Below, piece by piece: positions 28,106 to 36,202 of a stretch of DNA of 64,000 bases. The stretch lies in contig NZ_AAYC01000003.1 in the NCBI RefSeq assembly GCF_000169455.1, positions 1-64,000 of the forward strand, read 5' to 3'. Numbering within the stretch: the stretch's first letter is position 1; every line of letters starts with the position of its first letter. The notes under the pieces are model-generated. The model worked only from the letters and a program-made list of their open reading frames with translations, was not told the DNA's origin and searched no databases. Made by a program: the position numbers and the translations under genes. This DNA is from Roseobacter sp. SK209-2-6. Lineage in GTDB: Bacteria; Pseudomonadota; Alphaproteobacteria; Rhodobacterales; Rhodobacteraceae.

Positions 28106-28450
28106 TCACTCCCGGGCTTCTCCGTTTTTGTCGGCCTCTTCGGCCAGTTTCTGTTCCTGGATCTCTTGCGCGGTGCGAAGCATCGTCTTCACCCCAGCCG
28201 CCAGGCCCAGCATTATGAACAGCACCATAAAGATCGGCAGAGTCCCAAACAGGTAATCCAGCCCGTATCCGATGCCAAAGCCGATCCCAAGACCGGCCAC
28301 CAATTCAATCACCATTCGCCAAGCCTGATTGGCCAGAGAGTAGTGCTCATCCACGCGCGGCTTGGGCTCCTGGGCCTTACGCGCCGCCGCGAGCCGTTCC
28401 TCCAGCTGCGCCATGCGCTGCTTTTGGTCATCATCGGTCACGGGCGCCAT
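28106..28450 (-). CDS. atpI: ATP synthase protein I
   Basis: AtpI is an accessory membrane protein that helps assemble the c-ring. The 114-residue protein has a charged N-terminal helix ([15 protein letters not shown]), the motif [20 protein letters not shown], a second membrane segment ([16 protein letters not shown]) and a charged tail. It leads the F0 operon. The ATG chosen gives a normal hydrophilic N-terminus. Confidence 0.9.
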   Translation of the reverse strand: MAPVTDDDQKQRMAQLEERLAAARKAQEPKPRVDEHYSLANQAWRMVIELVAGLGIGFGIGYGLDYLFGTLPIFMVLFIMLGLAAGVKTMLRTAQEIQEQKLAEEADKNGEARE

Positions 28451-28787
28451 CCTCACGCGAAATCTTGCCAGTGTGCTAAGGTGCTGGGGCCACAGAGTCA
28501 ATTGAAGAGAGTCATCTTTTCCGGCGACCTTAAGTCGTTATTTTTAAGCAGAAAATCTCTCAATTGGGCCTGCTGCGCGCTTCTGTCGCCCTGGCTGAGG
28601 GCTGCGATCGAGCGAAAAACCCATATTCAACCAAGAGGTTGATTTTGAATTCCGGTGCGTTAGCCCCTTGAAATCCTCATTGGGTTTGCAGCCAAAGAGA
28701 ACATCTGGGGAAGGGTAAACCCTTAGACCCTGACCTCGGGTTTTGCGCGACTTCCCTTTATGGGTCCCAACGCCTAATGTGCAGCCG
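28451..28787. other. Divergent promoter region of atp operon and ArsR-type gene
   Basis: A weak minus-strand promoter candidate for atpI is TTGAGA, 17 bases, TAACGA (28535-28563). A small dyad TCAACC-AAGA-GGTTGA at 28627-28642 lies on the side of the ArsR-type gene. I see no gene or RNA here; the two elements are low-confidence. Confidence 0.3.
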
Positions 28788-29135
28788 ATGACCAGCGAAC
28801 TCGATACAGTTTTTGCCGCCCTGGCTGATCCGACCCGCCGGTCGATCCTGACCATGTTGTTGGAAGATGACATGGCCGTCACGGATGTGGCCGAACCCTT
28901 TGAGATGTCACTGGCAGCAATCTCTAAGCACCTCACTATCCTAACCCGTGCGGGACTGATCGCGCAGGAGAAACGAGGGCGGGTGAAATGGTGCAAACTG
29001 CAGCCAGACGCCATGCGGGCAGCCTCTGTCTGGATGCAAGGGTTTGGCCAGTTCGAGCCGGTCAATCTGGACGCCTTTGAACGTTTCCTTGCAAGCGAGC
29101 TGGGAAATGACCCGGCAGCTGAGGCCGGGTCCTGA
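28788..29135 (+). CDS. ArsR-family transcriptional regulator
   Basis: The 115-residue regulator has a winged helix: ALADPTRRSILTMLL, VTDVAEPFEMSLAAISKHLT (recognition helix) and the wing KRGRVKWCKL. No metal-binding Cys pair of the classic ArsR type (CxC) is seen, so it is probably of the non-metal SdpR-like group. Such genes often precede a START-domain (AHSA1) protein, but here a UspA gene converges on it instead. Confidence 0.88.
   Translation: MTSELDTVFAALADPTRRSILTMLLEDDMAVTDVAEPFEMSLAAISKHLTILTRAGLIAQEKRGRVKWCKLQPDAMRAASVWMQGFGQFEPVNLDAFERFLASELGNDPAAEAGS
29109..29131. terminator. Hairpin at end of ArsR-type gene
   Basis: GACCCGGC and GCCGGGTC form a perfect 8-bp stem with a 7-base loop over the last codons of the ArsR-type gene, just before the convergent UspA stop. 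There is no T-run, so termination is likely but not certain. Confidence 0.5.
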
Positions 29136-29143
29136 TACAGGCT

Positions 29144-29554
29144 TTAGCGGACAACAAAGACCGAGGCTTTGGAGTGCCGCACCAGATAGCCGCCATGGGA
29201 CGAGAAGATATAGTCCAGGAGCCGCGGCGCATGGCTGCCCACCACCACCAGGTCGGCCTCGATCTCCTCAGCGGTTTTGGCCAGGATTGAATCCACCTCA
29301 GCGGCGATATCAACGGAATAGATCGCGATCCCATCCACCGGATTGCCTAGTCCTGCTCCGATTTCCCTCGCAAGCACAGCTACCATTTCCTCAGCCGCCT
29401 TGCCGCCGGGCGCGTCGCTCGCCTGCTCTCCGTAGACATTGACCAGGGTGAGGCGCGCCCCATCTGTGCGGGCGAATTTGATCGCCAGCTTCAGTGCCTT
29501 GGGCACGGGATCCGGCAACCTGAGATCCACGGGGATCATAATGTGCTTGAACAT
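29144..29554 (-). CDS. Universal stress protein, UspA family
   Basis: The 136-residue protein matches the UspA fold: it opens MFKHIMIPVDL, and the ATP-binding loop lies in VVVGSHAPRLLDYIFSSHGG near the C-terminus. The end HSKASVFVVR is the family's last strand. The GSHA..(9)..S pattern is close to ATP-binding Usps. A strong AAGGAGGAG precedes the ATG. Function is a general stress or nucleotide-binding role; nothing specific can be read from context. Confidence 0.9.
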   Translation of the reverse strand: MFKHIMIPVDLRLPDPVPKALKLAIKFARTDGARLTLVNVYGEQASDAPGGKAAEEMVAVLAREIGAGLGNPVDGIAIYSVDIAAEVDSILAKTAEEIEADLVVVGSHAPRLLDYIFSSHGGYLVRHSKASVFVVR

Positions 29555-29655
29555 GCTTGCGCTCCTCCTTGTTAAAGGCGCGCTTCCCTTGTACGGATGA
29601 TAGCACAGCACGGGTCCGGGGCCTTGATATCCCTCAATGCGCGGGCGCAGCCAGA

Positions 29656-30558
29656 CTAGCTCCGGACCGGGTGCCGCTGATGCGCCCCTTCGAGCAGCAG
29701 ATACAGAGCAGCCACAGTCAGCCCGATGCCGATCAGGATCAGCCCGCCTGGGGCTGGATTGCCCAGCGCAATCTGCCAGACGATCACCCAACTCGGCGTA
29801 AGATAAGTATAGGCCATCACCTTAGCCGAGGGCAGATGCAGGGTAGCAAATTGCAAAAGCACGAAAGTGGCAGCGCTGGCAAAGAGTGCCACATAAAGAA
29901 GCCCCACCCAAACCAGAAGGGACAGGCTCAGCCAATCGGTTGCAACTACGTCTCTCCAGCCCACAACACAGAGCACCAAAGCACCAGCGACCAGAGTACC
30001 AAACGTAAAGGCAATCGCGGGTTCGCCTCGGTTCAGTTTTCGCACAACAGGGGTGTAGATGGCATGGGCGACACAGCCCACGAAATAGATCATCTCCCCC
30101 CGCCCTATGTCAAAGGCCCGCAGAGCCGCAAGATCGGCACGAAAGATCACCCAGAGCGCCCCTGCCCCACCGATGCTCAGCGCTAGAGCCATGCGTGGCG
30201 TGGTGACCTGCCGCAAGAGCATCCAGCCAAAACCCGCGCTCAGCACAGGGGTCAGGGTAAAAACCGCTGCTGCGCTTACGGCTTCTGCGGTCTGCAGCCC
30301 GTAGAACATCAGCACAAAGTAGCTGGCGAAAAGCGCTCCCATGACGATGTAGCGCCAGAAAGCGGAGAAATAGCTCCGGCGGAGCTGCCTTCCTGCGGCG
30401 GCCACTGCACCGATTACCGCAGCCGCGATCAGAAACCTGGCCGCATTCAAGGCCATGGGCGTAATATCGTTGGCGATCAGCACCCCCAGCGAAAAGGACC
30501 CGGCCACCAGCATCGAAAACAGCAGCATAGCACCATGGGCACGCAGCGCCGGGCTCAA
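29656..30558 (-). CDS. EamA-family (DMT) transporter
   Basis: The 300-residue protein has ten hydrophobic segments in two EamA repeats, typical of drug/metabolite exporters. The repeats include NAARFLIAAAVIGAV and VAHAIYTPVVRKL. AAGGAG lies eight bases before a TTG that overlaps the LysR stop (TTGA), so that TTG is preferred over longer starts inside lysR. It is coupled to the LysR-type regulator, which may control it together with azoR. Confidence 0.85.
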   Translation of the reverse strand: MSPALRAHGAMLLFSMLVAGSFSLGVLIANDITPMALNAARFLIAAAVIGAVAAAGRQLRRSYFSAFWRYIVMGALFASYFVLMFYGLQTAEAVSAAAVFTLTPVLSAGFGWMLLRQVTTPRMALALSIGGAGALWVIFRADLAALRAFDIGRGEMIYFVGCVAHAIYTPVVRKLNRGEPAIAFTFGTLVAGALVLCVVGWRDVVATDWLSLSLLVWVGLLYVALFASAATFVLLQFATLHLPSAKVMAYTYLTPSWVIVWQIALGNPAPGGLILIGIGLTVAALYLLLEGAHQRHPVRS

Positions 30559-31433
30559 GCGTTCCACTCCTTGGCGCGCTCTTTCAGGAAGGAGAGGAAG
30601 CTCTGGACTTTGTTGGTGCGGTGCAGATCCACATGGGTGACCAGCCAGATGCTGCCCTCCCATTCCTTTTGCGGATCCATCATCTTGACCAGATCCGGAC
30701 GGCGGGCGGCCTCCCACATGGACATGAACCCAATTCCAGCGCCGGCCATGATGGCCTCGCGGATGGCAACCCCGTCCGAGCAGCGGAAGATGATCGTTTC
30801 ATCAGCGGTGTGCTCGCGCAGCCATTTGTTGAAAGGCGCGCGGCTGTTTTCGTTATCGGCACTGACGAACTGGTGGTTCTTCAAGTCCTCCAGCCCTTTG
30901 AGCATGCCGCGGCGCTCGACGTAGGATGGGGCGGCAAAGAGCCCGATCCGGTGCTTCAGGAAAGGCTGCACCACATTGTCCGGCTGATCCGGGGCATTGC
31001 CGGCGCGCAGCGCAACATGGGCCTCACCGTATTCCAGACGGAACAGACGCTCGCCGGTCAGATAGCGGATCACCAGGCCTGGGTGCATCTGCTGAAACTC
31101 GCTCAGCACTGGCACCAGCAAATGGGACATCGAGGAGAGGGAGGTCACCACCAGCTCACCGGAAACCTCATCCCCCTGCCCTTTGAGCCGCCCGACCAGC
31201 TGACTGAACTGATCGTCCGTCGCCTGAGCAACACGCAAAAGGTCCTGACCTGCCTCGGTTGGCGTATAGCCGCGGGCGTGGCGCTGAAAGAGCTTCACGC
31301 CAAGCCGCGCCTCGATGGCATCTATATGCCGGATAACGGTTGCATGATGCACGCCCAGAACCTCGGCCGCGCCGCTGACAGTGCCCATCCGTGCCACCTG
31401 ATAGGCTGTGCGGACCTCATCCCAATTTTCCAT
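30555..31433 (-). CDS. LysR-family transcriptional regulator
   Basis: The 292-residue regulator has an N-terminal winged helix (VARMGTVSGAAEVLGVHHATVIRHI), the linker helix LGVKLFQRHARGYTPTEAG, and a periplasmic-binding-like effector domain (GELVVTSLSSMSHLLVPVL). It is divergent from azoR and translationally coupled to an EamA exporter, so it probably controls one or both. A perfect dyad lies in the divergent region near azoR. Confidence 0.9.
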   Translation of the reverse strand: MENWDEVRTAYQVARMGTVSGAAEVLGVHHATVIRHIDAIEARLGVKLFQRHARGYTPTEAGQDLLRVAQATDDQFSQLVGRLKGQGDEVSGELVVTSLSSMSHLLVPVLSEFQQMHPGLVIRYLTGERLFRLEYGEAHVALRAGNAPDQPDNVVQPFLKHRIGLFAAPSYVERRGMLKGLEDLKNHQFVSADNENSRAPFNKWLREHTADETIIFRCSDGVAIREAIMAGAGIGFMSMWEAARRPDLVKMMDPQKEWEGSIWLVTHVDLHRTNKVQSFLSFLKERAKEWNA

Positions 31434-31555
31434 AAGCCTTCTCCCTCTTCGCTGCGCTGGCATAGAGCGCCCCTGTTTCAAGATCAGGAAATCCAACAAA
31501 TTCGCACAGAAGATGTGTCGAGACCCAGATTGCGTTCATTTTTGTAATAACCCAT

Positions 31556-31580
31556 TTGTGAGGAAGACGAAACCTCACAA
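31556..31580. promoter_or_regulatory. Perfect inverted repeat upstream of azoR
   Basis: TTGTGAGG, nine bases, CCTCACAA. The 25-base site ends 15 bases before the azoR start, where a bound regulator would block transcription or translation. It is a candidate operator, most simply for the divergent LysR-type protein. An mRNA hairpin cannot be excluded. Confidence 0.55.
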
Positions 31581-31595
31581 TTTGGAAATCTCCCC

Positions 31596-32177
31596 ATGAC
31601 CTCCACAGTTTTGCATATCGACTCCTCCGCCCGCAGTGAAAGTTCCGTCACCCGCTCGCTGAGTGCCGAAATCACCCAAAAACTGGGCGCAGCGCGTGTT
31701 ATCCGCCGCGATCTTTCCGCACCGCTGCCGCTGCTGGACGAAGCCTGGGTTGGCGCCAATTTCACCCCGGCAGATCAGCGCACTGAGGACCAGAAGGCGC
31801 TGCTCGCACTCTCAGACTCCCTGATCGCTGAGCTGAAAGAGGCAGACACCATCGTCATCGGCGCGCCGATCTACAATTTCTCGGTCCCCTCCACGCTCAA
31901 GGCTTGGATCGATCTGGTTGCCCGTGTTGGCGTAACCTTCCAGTACAGTGAAACCGGACCCAAGGGTCTCTTGGAAGGTAAGCGCGCCATTATCGCCGTG
32001 GCTTCGGGTGGCACTCAGGCAGGGTCTGATGTTGATTTTGCCACCACCTATCTGCGCCACGTGCTGGGCTTTATCGGCATCACCGAGGTGGAACTGGTTG
32101 CCGCTGATCTGCTGGCAGTGGATGCCGAAGGCTCCATGGCCAAGGCAAAATCCGCGATCGAAGCGCTGGCAGCCTGA
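31596..32177 (+). CDS. azoR: FMN-dependent NADH-azoreductase
   Basis: This is a flavodoxin-fold quinone/azo reductase. The 193-residue protein has the AzoR N-terminus VLHIDSSARSESSVTRSLS, the FMN-binding GAPIYNFSVPSTLKAWIDL and GKRAIIAVASGGTQ, and the late FIGITEVELVAAD. It probably reduces quinones two electrons at a time and protects against electrophiles. It is divergently controlled with the LysR-type regulator. Confidence 0.93.
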   Translation: MTSTVLHIDSSARSESSVTRSLSAEITQKLGAARVIRRDLSAPLPLLDEAWVGANFTPADQRTEDQKALLALSDSLIAELKEADTIVIGAPIYNFSVPSTLKAWIDLVARVGVTFQYSETGPKGLLEGKRAIIAVASGGTQAGSDVDFATTYLRHVLGFIGITEVELVAADLLAVDAEGSMAKAKSAIEALAA

Positions 32178-32190
32178 TCCAGCCAAGGCA

Positions 32191-32236
32191 AACAGCCTCA
32201 GCACCGCCTCCAAAAGAGGGCGGTGCTGAGGCTGTT
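32191..32236. terminator. Strong 20-bp hairpin after azoR
   Basis: A stem of about 20 base pairs with one bulged G closes on CAAAA, 13 bases after the azoR stop. The right arm ends in TT only, so it may act as an intrinsic terminator or a 3'-end stabilising structure. Confidence 0.65.
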
Positions 32237-32291
32237 CCCTCCCGCGCTTGACTGGCATGCTTTGCCAAAACAGATTCCGGGAGCAGGCAGT

Positions 32292-33038
32292 ATGAAAAAG
32301 ATCGGCATCTTGGGCGGCGTTGGCTGGGCCTCAACCCTGGACTACTACCGCGGCATCTGCGCCGGAGCTTGGAGCCACCAACGCGAGGCTGGAACCGCCC
32401 CCAAGAGCGGCCCTATACCGGTCCCGCGGATCACCATAGAATCTGTCAACCAGGCTGAAACCCGCAGCCTGCGCGGCATGCAGGACGATGAGCAAAGCTG
32501 GGCGGATTTTGATGCAGTGTTTCATGAGGCCTTGTTGACGCTCGAAGTTGCTGGCTGCGACTTTGCAGTCATCGCCAGCAACACCCCCCATGCACGCTTG
32601 CACTCCATAACAAGGGGCGTGGCCATGCCCGTGTTGAGCATCTATGAGGCAACTGCCAGTGCTGTATTGCTGGCAGGGGCGAAGAAGGCCCTGGTCATCG
32701 GTACTTCGGTAACACTGCAATCCCCGAACTATTCCCAGGTAATGACGGAGCACAGTATCCGCACCCTCGGCCCCCTGCCGGAAGAGGAGATCGCCGAAGC
32801 GCAGGCCATGATTGATGAGGATTTCCACGGAGGTGCATCAGAGAATGCTCGAGAGCGCCTGCTCCAGTTCTGCCACCGCAACGCAGAGCCCGGAACTGCG
32901 GTGATCCTGGCCTGTACCGAATTGCCGCTGGCCTTTCCGGATCAGATTGATGACCCCATTTTTGAAGCCGAGGGCTTCTTGTTCATCAATACCTCTGCCG
33001 CACATATCACTGCCGCGCTTGAACGGGCAATGGGCTAA
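32292..33038 (+). CDS. Aspartate/glutamate racemase family protein
   Basis: The 248-residue protein has the family's opening KKIGILGGVGW, a first catalytic region ASNTPHA and a second, ILACTELPLAF. The second Cys (208) is present, but the first catalytic Cys position is Ser96. A Thr at this place is known in E. coli YgeA, a one-sided aspartate/glutamate racemase, so the protein may act on one enantiomer only or on another substrate. The ATG used gives the family start; longer readings run into the hairpin upstream. Confidence 0.87.
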   Translation: MKKIGILGGVGWASTLDYYRGICAGAWSHQREAGTAPKSGPIPVPRITIESVNQAETRSLRGMQDDEQSWADFDAVFHEALLTLEVAGCDFAVIASNTPHARLHSITRGVAMPVLSIYEATASAVLLAGAKKALVIGTSVTLQSPNYSQVMTEHSIRTLGPLPEEEIAEAQAMIDEDFHGGASENARERLLQFCHRNAEPGTAVILACTELPLAFPDQIDDPIFEAEGFLFINTSAAHITAALERAMG

Positions 33039-33071
33039 GCCCTGCCCAAGCGCTGGCAAACTGTGGGGAAA

Positions 33072-33599
33072 TTAGAGCCAGCGCACTTCGCAGCCGATGC
33101 GTCCCATAAAGCTCAGAAAATCGGCTCGTGTCATCACGACTGTCCGGTCATTGACCAGCGGGTGCATGTTGATCACATCAACCTCCTGTGCAGCACTATC
33201 CATGTAGAAGATCACACCCTTCTCGACGCCGGTGATCATCGCCAAGGGGCTGACCGCACCGGGGCGGATACCAAGATTTTCCAGCAGCCGATCTGCCGAA
33301 CCAAAGCTGAGGCCCGGTGCACCGATCTCTTTGCCCAGCGCCTTGAGGTCAATCTCCCGATCCTGCTCCAGCGAAATCAGGTAATTGCGTTTCTTACGAT
33401 CGCGCAGATAGAGATTCTTGATCTTCAGGCTGTGGACTCCCGGCACTTCCATGTCAGCCTCAACCTCTTTGGCATCTTCCACGGTGCGCAGCGGAACGTG
33501 CTCATGCAGAGTATAGGCAAGCCCCAAGTCCTGCAGATGCGTCAAAAGCGCATCCGACGAAAGAGGCAGGCTATCCTGGTGGACTGATGATGCATCCAT
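33072..33599 (-). CDS. Prolyl-tRNA editing protein (ProX/PrdX type)
   Basis: This free-standing editing domain of the YbaK/ProRS-insertion family hydrolyses mischarged tRNA, typically Ala-tRNA(Pro). The 175-residue protein shows HEHVPLRTVEDAKEV, GVHSLKIKNLYLRDRKKRNYLISL with the conserved Lys, and the late VEKGVIFYMDSAAQ and MHPLVNDRTV. It is convergent with the racemase. The EF-G-like gene lies upstream on the same strand, about 170 bases away, giving a loose translation-quality context. Confidence 0.9.
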   Translation of the reverse strand: MDASSVHQDSLPLSSDALLTHLQDLGLAYTLHEHVPLRTVEDAKEVEADMEVPGVHSLKIKNLYLRDRKKRNYLISLEQDREIDLKALGKEIGAPGLSFGSADRLLENLGIRPGAVSPLAMITGVEKGVIFYMDSAAQEVDVINMHPLVNDRTVVMTRADFLSFMGRIGCEVRWL

Positions 33600-33767
33600 G
33601 GGGGATTTCTCCGCTAGGTCATTTCCAAGTTGCCGTGCAGATCACGCGGAACAGCCGAAAGATGCAAGAGGAGATGCGGTGGTTTCGTGCGATGAGGCGC
33701 CGCGTCGCGATCAGTGCAGCGCCCCTTTCCTGTCTAGTAGCAGGCCAGTTTAGGGTGGAACCAGCGC

Positions 33768-35678
33768 TCAGGCATCGGCAAACTCGACCCGGCGCGCCTC
33801 CTCATAATGGTCAAAGCCCGTCTCGAACCAGGCAGTGCCGCGGGTGGCGCTGGCAAGTGTGTGGCAAAGCTCATCCTGGGCCGCCTGCGGCAGGAGCGTT
33901 TCGAAAACATCCCAGCCCGCAGCACCCTCTTCCGCCGAAAACCCCAGGATCTGCCCTTTCATGCCGCTCACCATGGGCACCAGCCCACCGGTAAAGATCG
34001 CCGGCACATGGATGGAGACCTTCATAATTGGTTGCAGCAGCACCAGCCCGGCCTCCTGCAGGGCTTCGCGCAGGGCGTTCTTACCGGCGGTGCGGAAAGC
34101 AAAATCAGAACTGTCCACCGCATGATGTTTACCGTCCTTCAGATTGACCGCGATATCCACCACCTGATGCCCGTTCAGCCCCTCTGACAGGGCATCCTTC
34201 ACTCCAGCTTCGACTGAGGGGATATAGTTTTTGGGTACCGCACCGCCCTTGACCGTATCGCTGAACTGAAAGCCACTGCCACGCGGCAAGGGGTGCACTT
34301 CGATCACCACATCGGCAAATTGCCCAGCGCCGCCGGATTGCTTGCGATGGCGGTAGCGGATTTCCACCGGCTTAGTGACGGTTTCGCACAGTGAGGGCGG
34401 TACCTTCTCTCCTGCGGCTTCGATACCGAACTCATCGTGCAGAGTTGCCATCACCCGCCGCAGATGCAGCGGCCCCTGCAGATGCAACAGCGCGTGACCT
34501 GATGCCTCGTCTTGCCCAATCTGCAGCGCCGGGTCGATCTCCGTCAGGCGCTCCAGCGCAGTGGAGAGCCGCGCATCATCCCGCTCATGCCGTGGTGTCA
34601 CCACCCGTCGGTAGGTCGAAGGCCGGGGCTGGGCCCAGTCCGGAAGGGTTTCGCTGCCATCAGCCATGTAGCAATAGCCCAGCTTCAGATGGTCCGATTT
34701 GACCGCCTGCCCCATATCACCAGCAGCCAAGCCGCCGCCGTTTGCGGTACTGCCAACCCCGGTCAGGCTGCCAAGGGTATCCCCAGCAACAGGCACGCCA
34801 TTGCCCAGACCACCCGCCATCGAACGCAGGAGCACTGTCTTGCCGATGTGTTTCACCTGATCCGCTAGGCAGCCGACTGCGACCACCTCTCCAACTTCGC
34901 TCAAACGCTCCCGCGCAGCGGAGACCTCCGGCGCCTCATGGCGCAGGCATTTCATCAGCCGCAGGATGCCATTGCTATGCTCGGCTGATCCCATCAAGGT
35001 TGGGATCAGATCATTGTGCTGCAGCACCCGGGTTGCAATCTCATAGGCTTCCTCCGGCAGGACCTGCTGGTCTTCGATTAGCTCTTCCAGGAGGTGATCA
35101 TCAAAATCCGCCAGGGCTTCCAGCATTTCGGTGCGGGCTTCCTGTTCGCGGTTCTGCATCCCTTGCGGCAGCTCGATCAGCGCCGAGGGCTGGCCCTCGA
35201 TGTACTTCCAGGCCCGCTCCGAGATCAGATCCACCGCGCCGACAACCTGATCCTTCTCGCGGATCGGCACCTGGCGCAGAATGATATTGTGATTGGCATA
35301 GGTCTGCAGCGCCGAGACGATATCCGCCACCCGGTCTGCTGCCTGATCCATCCTGTTCACAAAGATAAAGGAGGGGATCCCTGCCTCTTCCAGTTTTCGC
35401 AGATAGGGTGCTGCCAGAACCGCCGCCTCTGCTTCGGCGGGAACACAGAGCACTGCCGCATCGCTGGCCGCCAACGCCGGCCCCGCCTGAGCCAGGTTTT
35501 CAGCCCCGCCCGCAATATCGATTGCGGCCCAGTCCTCACCCATAAAAGAAAACGGCTGCATCGCTGCAACCGCTGCCGTCTCCCGCCGTTTTCCCGCCGC
35601 CCCTTCGAGGCCTGCCAGCGCCCTGACAAGGGTCGTTTTGCCGGACTGCGACGGTCCGAGAATAGTGAATACGCGCAT
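33768..35678 (-). CDS. EF-G-like translational GTPase (FusA2 type)
   Basis: This 636-residue protein has the EF-G domain order, with five domains and no tRNA-mimic gap, but is shorter than EF-G (about 700). The G1 motif is GPSQSGKTT. G3 is DIAGG instead of DTPGH, and G4 is NRMDQ. Domain IV and the C-terminal domain are recognisable (RYRHRKQSGGAGQFADVV, and MVSGMKGQILGFSAEEGA). The changed G3 suggests altered GTP hydrolysis. Such proteins are widespread secondary EF-G paralogues of unclear function. Confidence 0.87.
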   Translation of the reverse strand: MRVFTILGPSQSGKTTLVRALAGLEGAAGKRRETAAVAAMQPFSFMGEDWAAIDIAGGAENLAQAGPALAASDAAVLCVPAEAEAAVLAAPYLRKLEEAGIPSFIFVNRMDQAADRVADIVSALQTYANHNIILRQVPIREKDQVVGAVDLISERAWKYIEGQPSALIELPQGMQNREQEARTEMLEALADFDDHLLEELIEDQQVLPEEAYEIATRVLQHNDLIPTLMGSAEHSNGILRLMKCLRHEAPEVSAARERLSEVGEVVAVGCLADQVKHIGKTVLLRSMAGGLGNGVPVAGDTLGSLTGVGSTANGGGLAAGDMGQAVKSDHLKLGYCYMADGSETLPDWAQPRPSTYRRVVTPRHERDDARLSTALERLTEIDPALQIGQDEASGHALLHLQGPLHLRRVMATLHDEFGIEAAGEKVPPSLCETVTKPVEIRYRHRKQSGGAGQFADVVIEVHPLPRGSGFQFSDTVKGGAVPKNYIPSVEAGVKDALSEGLNGHQVVDIAVNLKDGKHHAVDSSDFAFRTAGKNALREALQEAGLVLLQPIMKVSIHVPAIFTGGLVPMVSGMKGQILGFSAEEGAAGWDVFETLLPQAAQDELCHTLASATRGTAWFETGFDHYEEARRVEFADA

Positions 35679-35965
35679 GTCTTCGATCCTCCTTCAGCTG
35701 AATGGCTGCTCGCAGAAGGATGCGGCTTGCGGATGCAAGTCGTAGTGCTTGTCTGAATGGCGCCCTGCCTCAAAGGCGCAGGTCATGACCGGTCAAAGGG
35801 TATAGCCACAGAAGGACTCACCCGGTTTCAGGGCCGGTGCGAGATTGATCATCACCAGCCTAGGCTTTCTCTGTCAAGGCAAAGCCCCTATGCCTATGCT
35901 GCAACTGCGTCAAACTGGCACTGAAACCCCCTCTCGACCACCGGTTTGGCTCAAATACCCTATAT
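35679..35965. other. Intergenic region upstream of the structured RNA candidate
   Basis: No gene is seen. The stretch separates the EF-G-like gene (minus) from the structured RNA and ffh (plus), so it should hold their divergent promoters. I could not identify convincing -35/-10 pairs for either direction. Confidence 0.35.
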
Positions 35966-36123
35966 CCCGTTGACTCTGACACCTGTTCGGCGTAACGCAA
36001 CTCCAACATCCGGAAGATCTGAGTCTTCCGGTCCCTGACCTGTCAGGGATCGCCCCCCACCAGCGTGTTACGCCCGTGGGGGCAATTCTGTTTGGATTGC
36101 CCTCTCGACGCATGCACAACGGG
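35966..36123 (+). ncRNA. Structured RNA candidate upstream of ffh
   Basis: About 158 bases end 79 bases before the ffh ATG. The outer stem CCCGTTG/CAACGGG closes the element. Inside, GGCGTAAC (35989-35996) can pair with GTTACGCC (36067-36074) around two perfect hairpins: CCGGAAGA/TCTTCCGG, and CCCTGA/TCAGGG. A later stem GGGCAAT/ATTGCCC competes with GCCCCCCAC/GTGGGGGC. It lacks the SRP RNA core motif. The size and the CTGTTCGGCG segment weakly recall 6S RNA, but the branched fold does not. It could be an independent RNA or a leader controlling ffh. Confidence 0.5.
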
Positions 36124-36202
36124 TCAAGGGCATTTGCGCATGGGCGCCCCCTTCACTAGATAGGGAGCGTCAGAACTGAAATCGGCGTAGGAGGCCGCGG
36201 GC

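Noticed and set aside
35966-36123. SRP RNA (ffs) next to ffh
   Set aside because: The conserved core with GGTCAGG and GGAAGGAAGCAGCC-like loops is absent and the fold is branched, not a single hairpin.
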